A stretch of DNA of 64,000 nucleotides from Limanda limanda (lineage: Eukaryota > Chordata > Actinopteri > Pleuronectiformes > Pleuronectidae), in NCBI RefSeq assembly GCF_963576545.1, contig NC_083648.1, positions 19,703,654 to 19,767,653 on the forward strand. Reading direction: 5' to 3'. Below are positions 12,901 through 25,229 of this stretch, piece by piece. The notes under the pieces were generated by a model. It worked only from the letters and a program-made list of their open reading frames with translations. It was not told where the DNA came from and did not search any database. The stretch's first letter is position 1. Each line of letters starts with the position of its first letter. The position numbers and the translations under genes were made by a program.

Positions 12901-15900
12901 TCTTCATTTTTAAAAGAATCAAATAAATAATTACAATTTCAGACTGATAAGAACTGCCTGAAATGATAGAAAGCATTATTGTCTATTTTGACTATTTGGT
13001 TTGGTCCATGTCCCGTCCACAAACACGAAGGTGGGATTTATGTCCTATATTGGAGTCGGCCACCAGGTGGCAATCAAGATGCTTTGGCTTCACTTTCTGG
13101 ATGTTGCTCATGTCGTCTTTCACTAAATGTGAAGCTCGAGGCCAGTTAGCTCAGTGCAAAGACTGAAAAAAGTTATTTTTTTCGAACAAAATCGCATTAG
13201 TGACTTCTTTTTGATAGTTTTCAGTCTTTATAGTATGTACACAAAAAACAAGATGTTATGTCTTTTACTTAATCTACACAAAATTTGGAATATAAAAACA
13301 ACAAGTTGTGGTTTTACTTTGGAAAATGTCAGTACTTGTGCTGGGCTAAGATAATCCTGCATATGCTTGATATTAGGAGCACAGACATAAGAGTGGTATC
13401 ACTTTTCTCATCTAACTCTCAACAAAAGCAAATGTGGACAACTATTCTTTTTATTCCTTTTGTATTTGAGGGGTTCTCTGTGTCATCGGCGCTCTAGACA
13501 TTTTGGTGTAAAGCTCTAATGAATCCCTGCTGGCCATGTTGAGGGTGTTTGCGGCACCTCCGTGAGGTGACGTGGAAAGTCGACTGGCCAGATTCATTAC
13601 AGGCACCGACACCATTAACACGTGTGTACTCCGTCTGGGAGAAAGCTCGGGCGACAGCTAAACCTCAAGATGGACTAATGAGTGATTGCACAGCTCTGTG
13701 TCGTACAAGGACACTTTAAACATATTAATGTGAGGTCTGAGGGAACAGTTTGTGTAATGCTGTTATTATTGTACAGGAATGTGAGTATGTTTGCAGCATA
13801 TAATGTGGTACTCACATCAAGTGGAGTATTTCCCTTAAAAAGGCTGGAGAGCCATAAATGTGACTAGAATCGTGTTTTATTAGACACAGAGTGGCAAAAC
13901 TATATCTGGAGGAACGCCTCACTGCGTTTTCCACCCATTTAGTTTCAAATGAAAACGTGCATGCTGAGCGGGGAGTCTCTACTTATCCACAGTATAAGAA
14001 AACACTGTTACATTATTTTTTCAGTGCCCAGTTGTTTTCCTGTGTGGATCCCAGTGACCCACCTGTGAGAATGACTGAAGGTCATTGACTTTGGGGCACG
14101 AGGGGATTTGAACTCGTAGCGGGAGAACACCTAAGACCTAAATCAGCTCATGCAGACATTATATCTTTGAGGATTTATTGCAGCAATGGAAAGTTAGATC
14201 CTGTCTTGCAAACAAAAAGCTTTTCATACAAATTTAAATATATTTATTGACTCTCTGTGGGTAAGATGAGAAGATCAAGACCTCTTTTCATAACCGTGAG
14301 CTGGAGCCAGGATAATGATAATTACGCAGGGAATAGGCTAGGTTGGCTCAGTCCAAAGATGAGATATATAAATCTACCAGCAAAACTAAAGTTACATAAC
14401 TAACATGGTATATTGTGTTTGTTTGTTTTGTACAAAAACAAATAATGAAAAACAAACAAAAATTTAATAAAGTTGTCAATTGTGTTAATATAACCTGTTT
14501 AAGTTGATCAAACTGAATTCCTTAGTGTGTCACCAATCAAAGTCATTTATTTGAAGTTGGTAAACAATTTTCATACATACCTTAAACTGGAACATCCTTC
14601 TACACTTTGATTTTTATAGGGAATAACCTCATGAAATAAAGTTTTTATTAGTGAGCTTTCAAGGTGCTAAAAGGCAAATGCCTTTCCCTTCAGACAGAGA
14701 CCGACCAAGCTTTTCCCTGTTTCCAGTCCTTTTTGTTTACCCAAGCTAAGACCCTTCAACCTATAGCATCATGTTTAATGTAAAAATATTAGATCATACA
14801 TTTTATTTCCAAAAATATCTTATTTTCTTATTTGATAAATAAAGTTTGATGTAAGATTTATCATGAAATTACAGTAGACTGGTCTTGTGCGGCACAATAT
14901 AATATATTTATATTTTAAAAAAGACTGAACAACTTCATCACTGATCGTAAAAACTCTGCAACTGATCCCCGCTTTAAATCTGAAACTCACCAGAGGTAAA
15001 ACAATGTTTTTTCATGGTAATAAATAAAACAGAGGCACAGAAGCACGTTCTTGGCGAAGCATGTTATGGCTGAGGAGAGAAATGTGTGGGGACAATCAGT
15101 AGCAAAAAAAGCATAAAAGTGCAAAGTGATTTACTATCAACAAGTAGTTGCTCTTGGCCTCAGGCTGGCTGAAGAAATCAGAGCGGGACCCTGTGAGCCG
15201 TTAGCACTGAAAGACTTTGTCTCACAGAGGGACTCTAATTTCTCTGTCTATTGCTCTATGAAGAAAAAAATTGGTTTTGACCAGCTTCTATCTGCTCCAT
15301 GGAAAAAAGGCAATAGTCCAAAACTGGAATGGAAAATATTAGCTTTGTATAACGCACACTTGTGCAAGGACCGCAAACAGATATTGTGCAAGCAATATGT
15401 GCCAGTCATTTTTTTATCCTAAATAGCCAGATATACTGAGGTTTGATTTCAGATTGTTGTGAGCAATATCTTCCACAGATGAAGAGAGGTTCTTCCGTGC
15501 CCATTAGTATGATTTAATCTTGAGCTCGGAAAAGAAATGAAAACACTATAGAGCAACTTTTACAGGTGCTAGCAGGGTTTTGCAGCCTTTCTCCTAATAT
15601 TCAGAGATGCATAAAAACATCAACCCATTCGAATGCACAATCACTCATGAATACAAACCCAAATCCTCACACATATGCTGTGAATCAAAACCATTCACAC
15701 ATGAATATAATCCGCCATCATACAGAAGCCTCGTCCAAACACTGATTGACCTTTAACTATTCAACGATATCAAGTATCTTAAATTTGTGGCATCTTCACA
15801 TGAATGTTTTTCTTCTCTGTCACAGATACAATGGCCTATACTCCAACTAACTGTGACAGGTATGTATAATTATTCTCTATTCACAATCAAAATCAGCTTT

Positions 15901-16472
15901 TTGCACTTTTCAACTTAAAAAACAACACTTAGAATCTCATTTGGCCGTTGATCCTAGGAATTGAAAGGCTACATCTAATTCTTAATTATTCTGGCTTTTT
16001 ATCAAGAGGAGATATCCATGCAAGCTCGGGATTTCTAAAACCGCTCCAGCAGTTTGTTTTTTCCAGGTTAACTCAGGCAAGAGGTGAGGTGATGTTCCAC
16101 CTCATGCAGCTGTTTCTCTAATATTTTCACAGGGACCAGCAGCCGGAGCGTGGCCAGCAGAGACGAGACGACCAAGGCTGGAGGGAGATACACGCCGCTG
16201 TGGCTCTGACCAACTTGGCCCAAGGGCAGAGCCACGCGGGCGACCGAGGCAGCGCTACACTGCCAATCGCTGCCAAAGGGCAGAGCTGCACCCGAGAGCC
16301 CTTCTCTAGAGCGAGAACAACTATCATGGACAGGACATGTGTTCCCAGCACCCCCTCTTCTCTGAGGCAGAGCTGCACCACAGGGCCCATTCTCACCAGC
16401 CGCATAATCCAGAGGTCCTCTCATATCGCGGAAGTCCAGACTGTCAAAATGACCCTGGCAAACAGAGTGTAG
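9910..16472 (+). CDS. mkx: Mohawk homeobox transcription factor (TALE class), complete
   Basis: DNA-binding repressor; in vertebrates Mohawk controls tendon differentiation and restrains muscle programmes. Six coding exons: 9910-10100, 10383-10542, 10643-10796, 10892-11230, 15826-15859 and 16133-16472, giving 405 residues with consistent phases. The ATG at 9910 is chosen because MDKVAVMKSVSVLGLED lines up with the human N-terminus. The homeodomain spans about residues 72-132 (VRHKRQVLQDMARPL, the three-residue TALE extension around NPYPTKTEK, helix 3 VSNWFANARRRLKN), followed by the Mohawk-specific WALRIKLYNKYIQGNAERLS. Other family blocks are KYKSGLLNRYLNDTLRH, WREIHAAVALTNLAQG and IIQRSSHIAEVQTVKM near the C-terminus. 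The human protein is 353 residues. Much of the extra length is a roughly 50-residue expansion between the last two blocks. Intron 4 is long (4.6 kb); the others are short. Confidence 0.95.
12690..12830. repeat. Dispersed fish repeat fragment
   Basis: Contains the string GCTTAGCACAAAGTCTG followed by CTAGCCTGGCAATGTCTGAAG and ATCCATCTACCAGCA. I recognise this as a degenerate copy of an interspersed element common in percomorph genomes. The element's class is not determined from this copy. Confidence 0.4.
12985..13130. repeat. Dispersed fish repeat fragment
   Basis: Contains TTTGGTCCATGTCCCGTCC, GCCACCAGGTGGCAATCAAG and TGCTTTGGCTTCACTTTCTG, a combination I recall from a high-copy, probably non-autonomous fish repeat. 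Identification is from memory and the ends are not clear. Confidence 0.4.
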
Positions 16473-19456
16473 GCATTAAACGTCAGTGCCTGGTCCAAAG
16501 ACATTGCTCCATATAGGAATACCAGATGCTTAAGTGCCTTGGAATAAATGTACAGCCCCTGTTATATTGTACAGCTAATAAACTTTGACGTTTCCAATAT
16601 TTTTTACATTGTACAATAAAAAAACTAACAGTTGGATATTTTTTGCTGTGTTCCTAAGCCCTCCTATTGGCCCGTGTTGCAGTAAGTTATATTAACTTCA
16701 ATGAGACTGGATTATCCTCCAATGCTTAATTTTGACAGCAGCTATTTGAATAAACCCAATGTGAAATCTCTTGACCAGTCGTTTGCTTTAAATCATTGCC
16801 CGGCAGTGGGTTAAGCAGCAGTTCTGTTTAACTGAGCTGTGTTTAGTGGTAGTTCTCATGTGTAATTGTGGGTCTCACAGTTTCAATATATCCCTTTAAA
16901 TTCCTTTTTGAAAAAGGTTGTGGTATGAGTGAAGTGTGGCAAGCTGGACTGAGCAGGGAGGCAGGTTTAGAGAAAAGACAATAATGGACAAGGCTAAAAA
17001 CACAGAGAACCTCTATGATCAATGTATTTGTATTTATTACAAATCATATGGCTGTGTTTACGGCTAAAGGAATCACTTTTATAGAGATGAGCCCAAATAT
17101 TATAATCACTGTAATCTGCTAAACAACTCTAGGTGAACTAGTCCCAAATTTAGCAACTTACTAAAGCAGATATAATCAATAGTTTGATATAATGAATTGA
17201 TCACGTAGAATGTGATGCAACACTCATAGTGCAAAAATGTATACCCCTACTGTAGTTAATGCCTGAGCTGTATTTAGGTTCATAGCATAATTTTTCTCAT
17301 TGTTTTGCTTCCACTGATGACTGTAAATAAAGATGGACGACACATCTCCATCTGAGCCACAGTCTGTGTAGAAGTGATCATGGAGTGGAGAGGTTGTCAT
17401 ATTTTAGCCAAATTTTTGAAACACTTACTGTCAATCCCATTTTCAGGAAACACAAAACCAACCACCTACCGAGCACCAAACAACTAGCTTGTGAACATAG
17501 TGGAGCATTTAGCTTGAGACATAGAGAAATACATGGACAGAGACATGAATACAGCTCATGTCACATCATGTCTGCTGGATGTTTAAATAGGTGTTTGCTA
17601 ATAAAAACATTATATCAACTTATTGTATAGTATATAAGTGTTATTGTCTTTTCACTCACTAAGAGAACATCATTATGATGAGTGAAACTCTTTTGTTACT
17701 TTCATGACAAATACGCTCTCAGGAATCCTATGACCTCATTACAGGGTCAACTGCCAAAAGCTTTGAATACTGGAAACATGGAGGACATGCTGAGCCTCAG
17801 AAGAATGTCTGGTCCACTCTCCAGAGGTTTTGCAGGGAGCGTCCTGTTCCATCGAGGGACATCCTGACACCAAACATAAGCTTGTAATCACACTGCCCTC
17901 TGGGACCATTTTACAAAACATGATTAACAGGATTTTTCCACTCGTGTCCTGGCTTTGGTCTTTTATTTCTGACATTTCCTGCAAAGGATGTTTTCATCCT
18001 CGCATTTATGACAAGGCTACTCATCAACAAAGTATCGTGGAAAGAGCACCTCAATCCTGTTTCCACTGCGAACATGCTTTTGATTAGGCCGACGGCTACG
18101 CAATACGGAACTAAATGGCAGAGCTCAAACGGCAATTAAACAATCGTTAGTCTTGAGTGACGGCATCTCGGGGCAGTCGTTTATTTCATTTTGAAACGAT
18201 ACAAATGTTACGACCATAACTTTAGTGAATATCATTCAATGTTAAGGCAGATATCAGTTTAACATATTACTGCTTATCGTTCAAACAGATGCGGGGAGAC
18301 GTAATGGGGTAAAAGACGGGGAAAGGGTCAATTAAGAAAAAATAGAGGTCAAACAAATAGCAAAGAATACATCAAATATATACCACTGATAAGAAAAAAA
18401 ACAAGGCTCTCAGGAATACTCCTACAACGATGTGTGAGAAATGCCTTCAGCAAGTCAGTGGGACATTGTATGGACCACAACAACACACAAAATAAAGAAA
18501 GACTTACAGAATGAGTTTGAGGACAAACACCTAGAAGCAGAATAACAGTGAGCTCAAGTGAATTGAATTGAGAGCTCGAAATACTGTTCTTCTTCTTCTA
18601 GATCAGCCTTCAGAGACAGAGGGAAAAAACAAAAAACAGGTTTGGTTGCAGAAAAACCTAAATAAAATTGATTGTGTTGCATATTTTAGAGATGAAAACA
18701 TTTAATTTGAAAGCATCTACTTTTTTTAAGCATTTAGGAAATTTACATTTACCGAATAATTTGTATTAAAATTAAAACTGGAGTCTGTAACAGTGATCCA
18801 TTGTGAGATGTCATCTTTGGGATCATCCACACCTTTCCTGCCGCGTCATGAGAGACTGAAGTCTCCTTCACTACCATCTTCAGTCAGGGAGATGTGATAT
18901 GTTTTAAATAAACTTTTATTATTTTGCACGTTTGCAAATCACAAAGCGCAAGCAAGACAAGCATTTTCTTGTAGGTAAATGAGATCTCTATCAGACTTCC
19001 ATATTGATTATATTCTGTCATTTTGAATTAAATTTGACAGGCTATATACCTTAAGAGACAAATTAGTTCACGTTACAGGCACGACCCTATTAACCTGATC
19101 CCCTAATGTACAACAGAATCACTGCTGCCTATCAGATCAATTCTAACCAGACATGTACTGGTATGACAAACTTACACTTGGCATGGTGAGCTTCATTTGG
19201 AATATGCTTAATAATACTATAAGATATCCTTCCCAAATGATTCTTTCATTCATGTTTTAAACAGAAAGTAGTGACAGGAGAGATGACAGGTTGAAAAGGA
19301 AGTGTACAAACAGCAAAGTCCATTTGACCAACAGAACTACTCCAACCTTAATAATAAGTACTTATCCACCTCCATCTCTCCTTCTCTTTTCCTCTCTGGT
19401 TCTAGTCCGTAGTCATTCCTTTCAAGCTGGTGCTTAGTTTTCATTTTTTCTCAGTT
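16473..19456. other. mkx-rab18 convergent 3' region
   Basis: The two genes converge here. mkx has two poly(A) signals (AATAAA at 16577-16582 and 16615-16620), about 105-150 bases after its stop. On the minus strand, candidate rab18 poly(A) signals are at 18915-18920 and 18180-18185. Open frames between 17.3 and 18.1 kb have no recognisable product. No other feature seen. Confidence 0.55.
16577..16620 (+). other. mkx poly(A) signals
   Basis: Two canonical AATAAA hexamers (16577-16582, 16615-16620) lie shortly downstream of the mkx stop codon at 16470-16472, in an AT-rich stretch. This suggests a short 3' UTR. Confidence 0.65.
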
Positions 19457-22400
19457 TCAGGGTATAGAGCAGTATCCTCCACATGCCCTGCCGCCGCCCT
19501 CCTGCTGGTCCCCCAGACGGACCTTCTGGCCTTGGCCTTCACTCTCCCACAGCCCTGGAGTCTGGAGGATCTTCTCCACAAGCTCCTCAAAGGCACACTG
19601 GACCCCGTCTTTGGTCTTTGCACTAGCCTCTGTACAAAGGAACCACCAGGATGTATGAGTTTAGTGAAAGAACAGCAGAGCTCTTTCAAAAAATGCCCAT
19701 AAAAAAATACATCAGCAGAGGTACAATCTAGCTTTTAATTCCAAAACATCTTCCTATTTAAAATGGAACAACACCAACGACTAAGATTTTAGAAATGACC
19801 ATGTGTTGATGAGAATATAAAGTATGAAAATGACTTCATTTGAGAATCAGGAGTGGGATGAAGACATCCTGACTGCAGATTAAAATCCATGACATCTTCT
19901 TGCCCAGCCCTTTTCAAAACCCCTCAATTTAGCTGCTCTAAAATGGAAACTCCACAGAAATGTTAACCTAATTTCCCGGAGAGGGGCAGATTGGAGATGA
20001 GAATCAGAAACACGTGTAGACATGGATTTGATAAATGAAAGCCCGCTAGATTTTAATCATAATGCACTTCTTCTGCAGTGGCTGCATCTTTCAATGCAGC
20101 ACTTACAGAAATCCCAACAGAGCATAAACAACGCAACAAACCCAAAATAAAAACACAACTTTCACTGAGTGATGTCTGGACTTGTTCCAAATGTGCAATT
20201 ACAGTTCTGACTTTTAAGTAGAGTACAGCAAGTTTTGATAGCTTTAACTTAAATGTCATGGCTCTGTTAGTTTAAATGACCATGTCGGACCACGACTGAT
20301 CCGACTCTAACATGGACACTTACCAATAAAAAGCATGGAGTGTTTCCTCGCAAATTTCAAGCCTTCATTTCTGTCCACTTCATGATCGTCCTGAAAACCA
20401 AACACACATTCTCTGTCATTTTCTCTTTGTGGAGCACAATACACACATGGTAAACAAATACTATGTTTAAACATAATATACTTCAGAAGTGTTGAAAAAT
20501 ACAAAGCAACCATGGCTGCTTTCTTTTATTCTCAAATCAATTCAACAACATTGAAGAAATACTGTATTTGAAAAGCAAATTAAACTGATGCTTCAGTCTT
20601 ACACTAAAAATGTTGTAGAAAGGAGACGGAATGGAAAGTGTATTCTGAACAAAGTGACTCACCATATCTATTTTGTTCCCGACCAGCATTTTCACAATGT
20701 CATTGCGTGTGGTGTAGGTTTCTAATTCATTCAGCCAGTTTTCAAGCTTGGTAAAAGTGTCGCGCTTTGTGACGTCATAAACTGTGAAACAGGAAGAGAA
20801 AGAGTAAGACAGTCAATATGTATACATATGTTTATTATTATCATTATGTTTAGTTAAGACAATCTAGACCTACTCATTCGACAAAAGACTAACATCTCAT
20901 GTACCATTCATCTTATGAACTTAACACTTGGCACATGTATCAATACTGGCCCAGGGAAGAGCAGTGTTAGTTCAATTTGGACATGTGATGATGGAGGGTT
21001 AAAGTGGTTGGGGTTTAAATCCACAAAACACTTCTGGAGTTTCAACAAACTTTGTTGCAGCAGAAATACAATTAAAGTCAATGGTGAGTCCTTCTTCAGA
21101 CGTAATAAAACAGCAGAATAAAAACACAACACGCCTCCATACTGCCTGTGTGATGTCATCCAAGTGTCCACAAGCCCCAGAATTCATGTTCGACTCAAAC
21201 AGAGGTCATTAACTATGTGCTTAAATGCCCACTAATATTTGACTATGAGATGCATTCATGGACCGTGGGACAGGCTAACGTCCGCTAGCTTAGCCACTTC
21301 CGATTAACTTTTAGGCCAAATACACAGTGTAAATGACCTTGTTTCAAGTGGAATATGAATGTCGGGGCTTGCAGACACTTGGATGACACCACATGAGCAG
21401 TATGGAGGCCTATACTGCTTTTGCTGTTGTTTTATCATGGGCCATGTTTTGTGGACTCAAACACTTCACCCACCCCTCCATCGGCATAGTGGTGAGTAGA
21501 TAATGAGTGAATATTCATTTTTCAGTGAACTTTCCCTTTAATCTACTGTTCGAGTATTTAGCTCGAGTCAGATTCTAGCTCACCCAAAGTACAAGCAAAC
21601 ATAAAACAAATAGTGGCTGATAATATTACTGTGATGCAAGTAGGATTAGTATGAATAACACCATGAAAATAGACAAAAGAAGAAACAGGTTATGAAGAGA
21701 TCTCTTTGTCTGGAATTAAAAACTAAATATATAGCTTTTTAAGTACAAATTGTTTACCCAGAATAACTCCTTGTGCACCACGGTAATAGCTGGGAGTCAG
21801 GGTGCGAAACCTTTCCTGTCCAGCTGTGTCCTGCAGAAGTGAAGGAAGGAAGAGATTCCATGACCATAAACTTTTGGGACCAACAGGTACATTAGCCCAG
21901 TCACAGCGTCCTCGCTCAACAGACCCTGTGACTGGGATGTGTGTTCCTACAAGTCTACAAAGTCTCAGGGCCACTGAATGTGACACTGTCCAAGGGAAAT
22001 ACACTTTGTATTGTTCTTGTGTTAAAAACAGGGATGATCAGGGATTTCATTAAAAAAATAGCCACAATAAAAGATCAATGGAAGTACTGACAAAATCTAA
22101 TTCACATATAGTTCATTTTCCCATAAAGGCACAACTGTATTGATGTGCTTAGAACAAACTGACCTGAAAACTATACAACGTTAAAGTACATTGTAGATTA
22201 AGCCTTTCGACTGTTGCCTCAGATAAATTGATTGGGTGGCATTGGATTCCTCCTAAAGCTTTTTGAGCTCTTGCATCATCCTACGTGCGCGCACTCACAC
22301 ACATTAAAAGTTAGTTGTTTTCTTCTATTCCATTTTTCCTTTAATATGACATTTAACATTTTTTCCATGTGATTTAGCCTGAGCAATGTCGACATCTTGT

Positions 22401-23094
22401 GGACAAACCGTGTACTTCACCGTGTTTTTCCTGACACAAACAACACTCCAAGACTCCTCCTGCCTTACCCATATGGCGAGTTTTGCTTTGTTCCCATCTA
22501 TAGCGAGGGTTTTCACCTTGAAGTCCACACCTGATCAGGCAGAGAGAAGACAGAGAAAAGACTCAGACTAATCTTCTTTCCATAAGTCTATGTATAGAAT
22601 ATGTGCTGTGTGTGAGTGTATAAAACCTATAGTGGCCGACTGCTCCGGATCGAACGTATCTTCTGTGAACCTCAGAAGGAGACTGTTGGAGAATGACAGA
22701 GAACATGGCAATGAGCAGTGCATTGGGTGTTGGTGAGTTGACTAACAGCTGTGGCAAAGGTCTCAGGAGTGTGAAGATCCCAAACCCTCTTTAGAATGCT
22801 TTATAAATAACTTTAAACCATCACTTAGAGAATGCTCTGTGGTAAAGCAAGGAAGATGTACATTAAACTTCTTGCTATTTAGATTCATTCCCACCTTTTG
22901 GGAGTGTGTGGAGGTTTGTGTAAGTGTGTTTTTTTGATGTAGAATCCCCTTAATACACACTGGACATTTAAGTATTTGCTCCTGCCTTTAAGAGTGTGTG
23001 TGTTTGTGTATTCTTACTAATTTGTAATATTTGTCTAGTCACTGACTGTTCTATATTCCCCTACATGTGTTTGACAACAGTTATATTGTCTTTG

Positions 23095-23143
<49 letters not shown>

Positions 23144-23527
23144 GGTGTGTGTGTGCGTGCTCTCTTCGTGTATTTCGTGTATGTTAACGTTTTTTTTTTT
23201 TATGTCAAGATGCTAACAACCATGAACAGCAACATGACACCAAGCTAACTTCCTGCGGGCAGTAACACCTGGACATGGTGATGCAACTGCTTATGTAACT
23301 TGAGGCTTTCACAGTCACACACCTGAAACTTGTTTGCCTCAGTTGTTGTGAAGAAACAGGCAGTAGAACAACTTTAGCATTATTAGCTTCATCAACACGA
23401 TAAGAATATCAACAGTCACAACAAGCTAACAGTTAGCTCAGCTACAAACAGCGACAGACCTGGACTTCCCGACTCCACTTTCTCCAATTATCAACAGTTT
23501 CAGTGTCGTCAACACGTCTTCGTCCAT
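19457..23527 (-). CDS. rab18: Ras-related GTPase Rab18, complete
   Basis: Small GTPase of the ER and lipid-droplet surface. Seven exons on the minus strand: 23460-23527 (start), 22627-22682, 22469-22530, 21758-21830, 20663-20781, 20324-20390 and 19457-19629 (stop), giving 205 residues (human 206). Visible motifs: P-loop GESGVGKSS, switch I ending [28 protein letters not shown], the guanine-specificity motif GNKID, and EASAKT. The hallmark Rab18 stretch [18 protein letters not shown] is intact. The C-terminus ends CGGYCSIP, with a prenylatable cysteine in a CaaX-like position; the human protein ends CSVL, so terminal proline is unusual. The exon 2 donor (gttttat) is weak but is the only site that keeps ATIGVDF in frame. 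The gene is divergent from ptchd3, across a 5-kb repeat-rich gap. Confidence 0.95.
20975..21541. mobile_element. Foldback (inverted-repeat) MITE-like element in a rab18 intron
   Basis: Two long inverted arms fill the intron between rab18 exons 4 and 5. The clearest pairing is 21130-21210 against 21331-21411 (GCCTCCATACTG, GATGTCATCCAAGTGT and CAAGCCCC on one arm, their reverse complements on the other). The outer parts also pair (TCCACAAAACA near 21020 with TGTTTTGTGGA near 21450). The right end reads TGAACTTTCCCTTTAA, like ends of common fish DNA elements with TTAA target sites. The left end is degraded. Confidence 0.6.
23100..23140. repeat. (TA)n microsatellite
   Basis: About 40 bases of pure alternating AT in rab18 intron 1, followed by a short GTGTGT stretch. 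Confidence 0.95.
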
Positions 23528-23651
23528 GTTGAACAGGCGCTGACTTCACTTCCCCTGACGACGGCTCAAACTAGTTTTAGTGGAAACAAGTTGCTTCTGC
23601 TGCTGCTGCTACCAAGATGACAGGTGACGTGTGCGACTTCCGCCAACGGTG

Positions 23652-23659
23652 TGACGTCA
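23652..23659. promoter_or_regulatory. Palindromic CRE (TGACGTCA) upstream of rab18
   Basis: A perfect TGACGTCA octamer, the cAMP-response-element consensus bound by CREB/ATF factors, lies 125 bases upstream of the rab18 start codon. The stretch around it (about 23600-23680) is CG-containing, unlike the AT-rich flanks, which suits a proximal promoter. Function is inferred from the motif only. Confidence 0.45.
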
Positions 23660-23751
23660 CCGCCACGACGCTGGGACACAAAATAAAATAATAGATAAAA
23701 GAAAGTAATATAAGATCAATATAAACTATCTATACCCAAAAACATTAACGC

Positions 23752-24250
23752 CATGGACTGTATATATAATTAAATTAAATAATTGTCGAGATATACCAAA
23801 TCAAAATAACACCATGCACTGTATATAAAGTAAAATAATAGACTGACTATACCAAATAAAAATGACATCATTGACTGTGTATAAAAAAAATTATAGACCG
23901 TATATACCAAATTAAAACAAAATAATGTATTGTATATAAAATAAAATGATCGACTGTATAAACCAAATAAAAATAACATCATGCACTGTATAGAAAATAA
24001 AATAATAGACTGTTTATACCAAATTAAAATAACATCATGGACTGTATAGAAAATGAAAATAATAGACCCTATATACCAAATTGAAAGAAAATCAGGACTG
24101 TATATAAAATGTCATTAAATGATAGACTGTATATACCAAATTAAAATAAATTCATGGACTGTATATAAAATAAAAGTAACAGACTGTATCAAATTTAAAT
24201 AAATTCATGGACTGTATATACATAAAAATGAGGTAATAGACTGTATATAC
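23752..24250. repeat. Degenerate minisatellite, about 56-bp unit
   Basis: About nine diverged copies of a unit of roughly 56 bases. Each copy combines CATGGACTGTATATAAAATA with ATAGACTGTATATACCAAA. The array stops abruptly at 24250, where the sequence changes to CACTGTAACAAATTACTG. A similar GACTGTATATA-rich block reappears at 27588-27797. Confidence 0.75.
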
Positions 24251-24716
24251 ACTGTAACAAATTACTGTAAAAATACAGAAAATTTGCTACAGTAAAATAC
24301 TATTCTTCGTAAATACAGTTGAATATTGTAAATGTTGAGGCCTTTGCGGAAAGAAATATCAACAGCCAGCTACTGTAAAATGTCAACAGTCAAATCAACA
24401 AATCACGTTAAGTTAGCTAGCTTATCATTAACATGTAGACGCGGTTTGTGTATCGACATGTGTACAGATAGTAATATTTAGCATTGAAACTTTGTTTCTT
24501 TTACCTGTATAATATGATTTATGTAATTTAACTGAGTTCTGAAGGTTGATATGTGCGAGTACTGAGATTGAGCTATTTTGTGCTTGATGAGAGAAAGTGA
24601 CAAAAATATCTCAGGTAATACTTTGAATACTGTTTTAGTGTGAATTCGGCATGCGCTCTATATTCTCCTAATCTCTTCCTATGTAACTGTTGTGTATTTT
24701 GTACAAGTTCGTATAG

Positions 24717-24821
24717 TCTTTTGTTGCCCATGTTGACAATGGGGAGCTGACTCTTCGTGCCATCCAGCTGCTGATGGCCTTCTTCGATGAGAGTTCAGAG
24801 GGACTGATACTTCCTGCTGAT
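24717..24821 (+). pseudogene. Exon-like fragment, possibly from a multicopy fish gene or element
   Basis: A 105-base open stretch flanked by an acceptor-like gtatag and a consensus donor gtaagt. It would encode 35 residues, including LRAIQLLMAFFDESSEG. Codon-like composition and splice sites stand out against an AT-rich repeat background. The general pattern recalls multicopy uncharacterised fish proteins, but I cannot name the family. No flanking gene claims it, so it may be a relic of a mobile element or an unannotated transcript. Confidence 0.3.
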
Positions 24822-25229
24822 GTAAGTTTAGTTTAGCATTATTTTTTATGTCCACTATGACTGTACACATACTTTATTCTTAATTTGGATACCATTGTCC
24901 ATGCTCTACCGATTTCTGCAACTACAGCTAATGTCAAGCACACCCTGACCCTCCCAGCCAGTCTAATGTCTCTCTTTCAAGATCTGTTTCACAAACAAAT
25001 GTGATGTTGTGCTTTCCAATAATGTAATTCTCTCATCTATGTTGTTTTTGTCATCCCAAGTCATGAAAACTAATGAATCATTGGGTGGCACATTACAATG
25101 ACAAAATAACTTAAAATTTGTATTTAATAACTAATCAATTTATTTAATGATTGCAAATGATCTTTACTCACCGCACCTAAAACTAACTAATACCACACCT
25201 CTTACATGTTTTTCTGTTCTGACATTTTG

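Larger units (their letters stand above)
11231..15825. other. mkx intron 4 (4.6 kb)
   Basis: Long intron between the large fourth exon and a 34-base fifth exon. It contains two fish-type dispersed repeat fragments (about 12690-12830 and 12985-13130). The rest is AT-rich with no open frame I recognise. Developmental regulatory elements are possible here, but I cannot show any. Confidence 0.55.
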
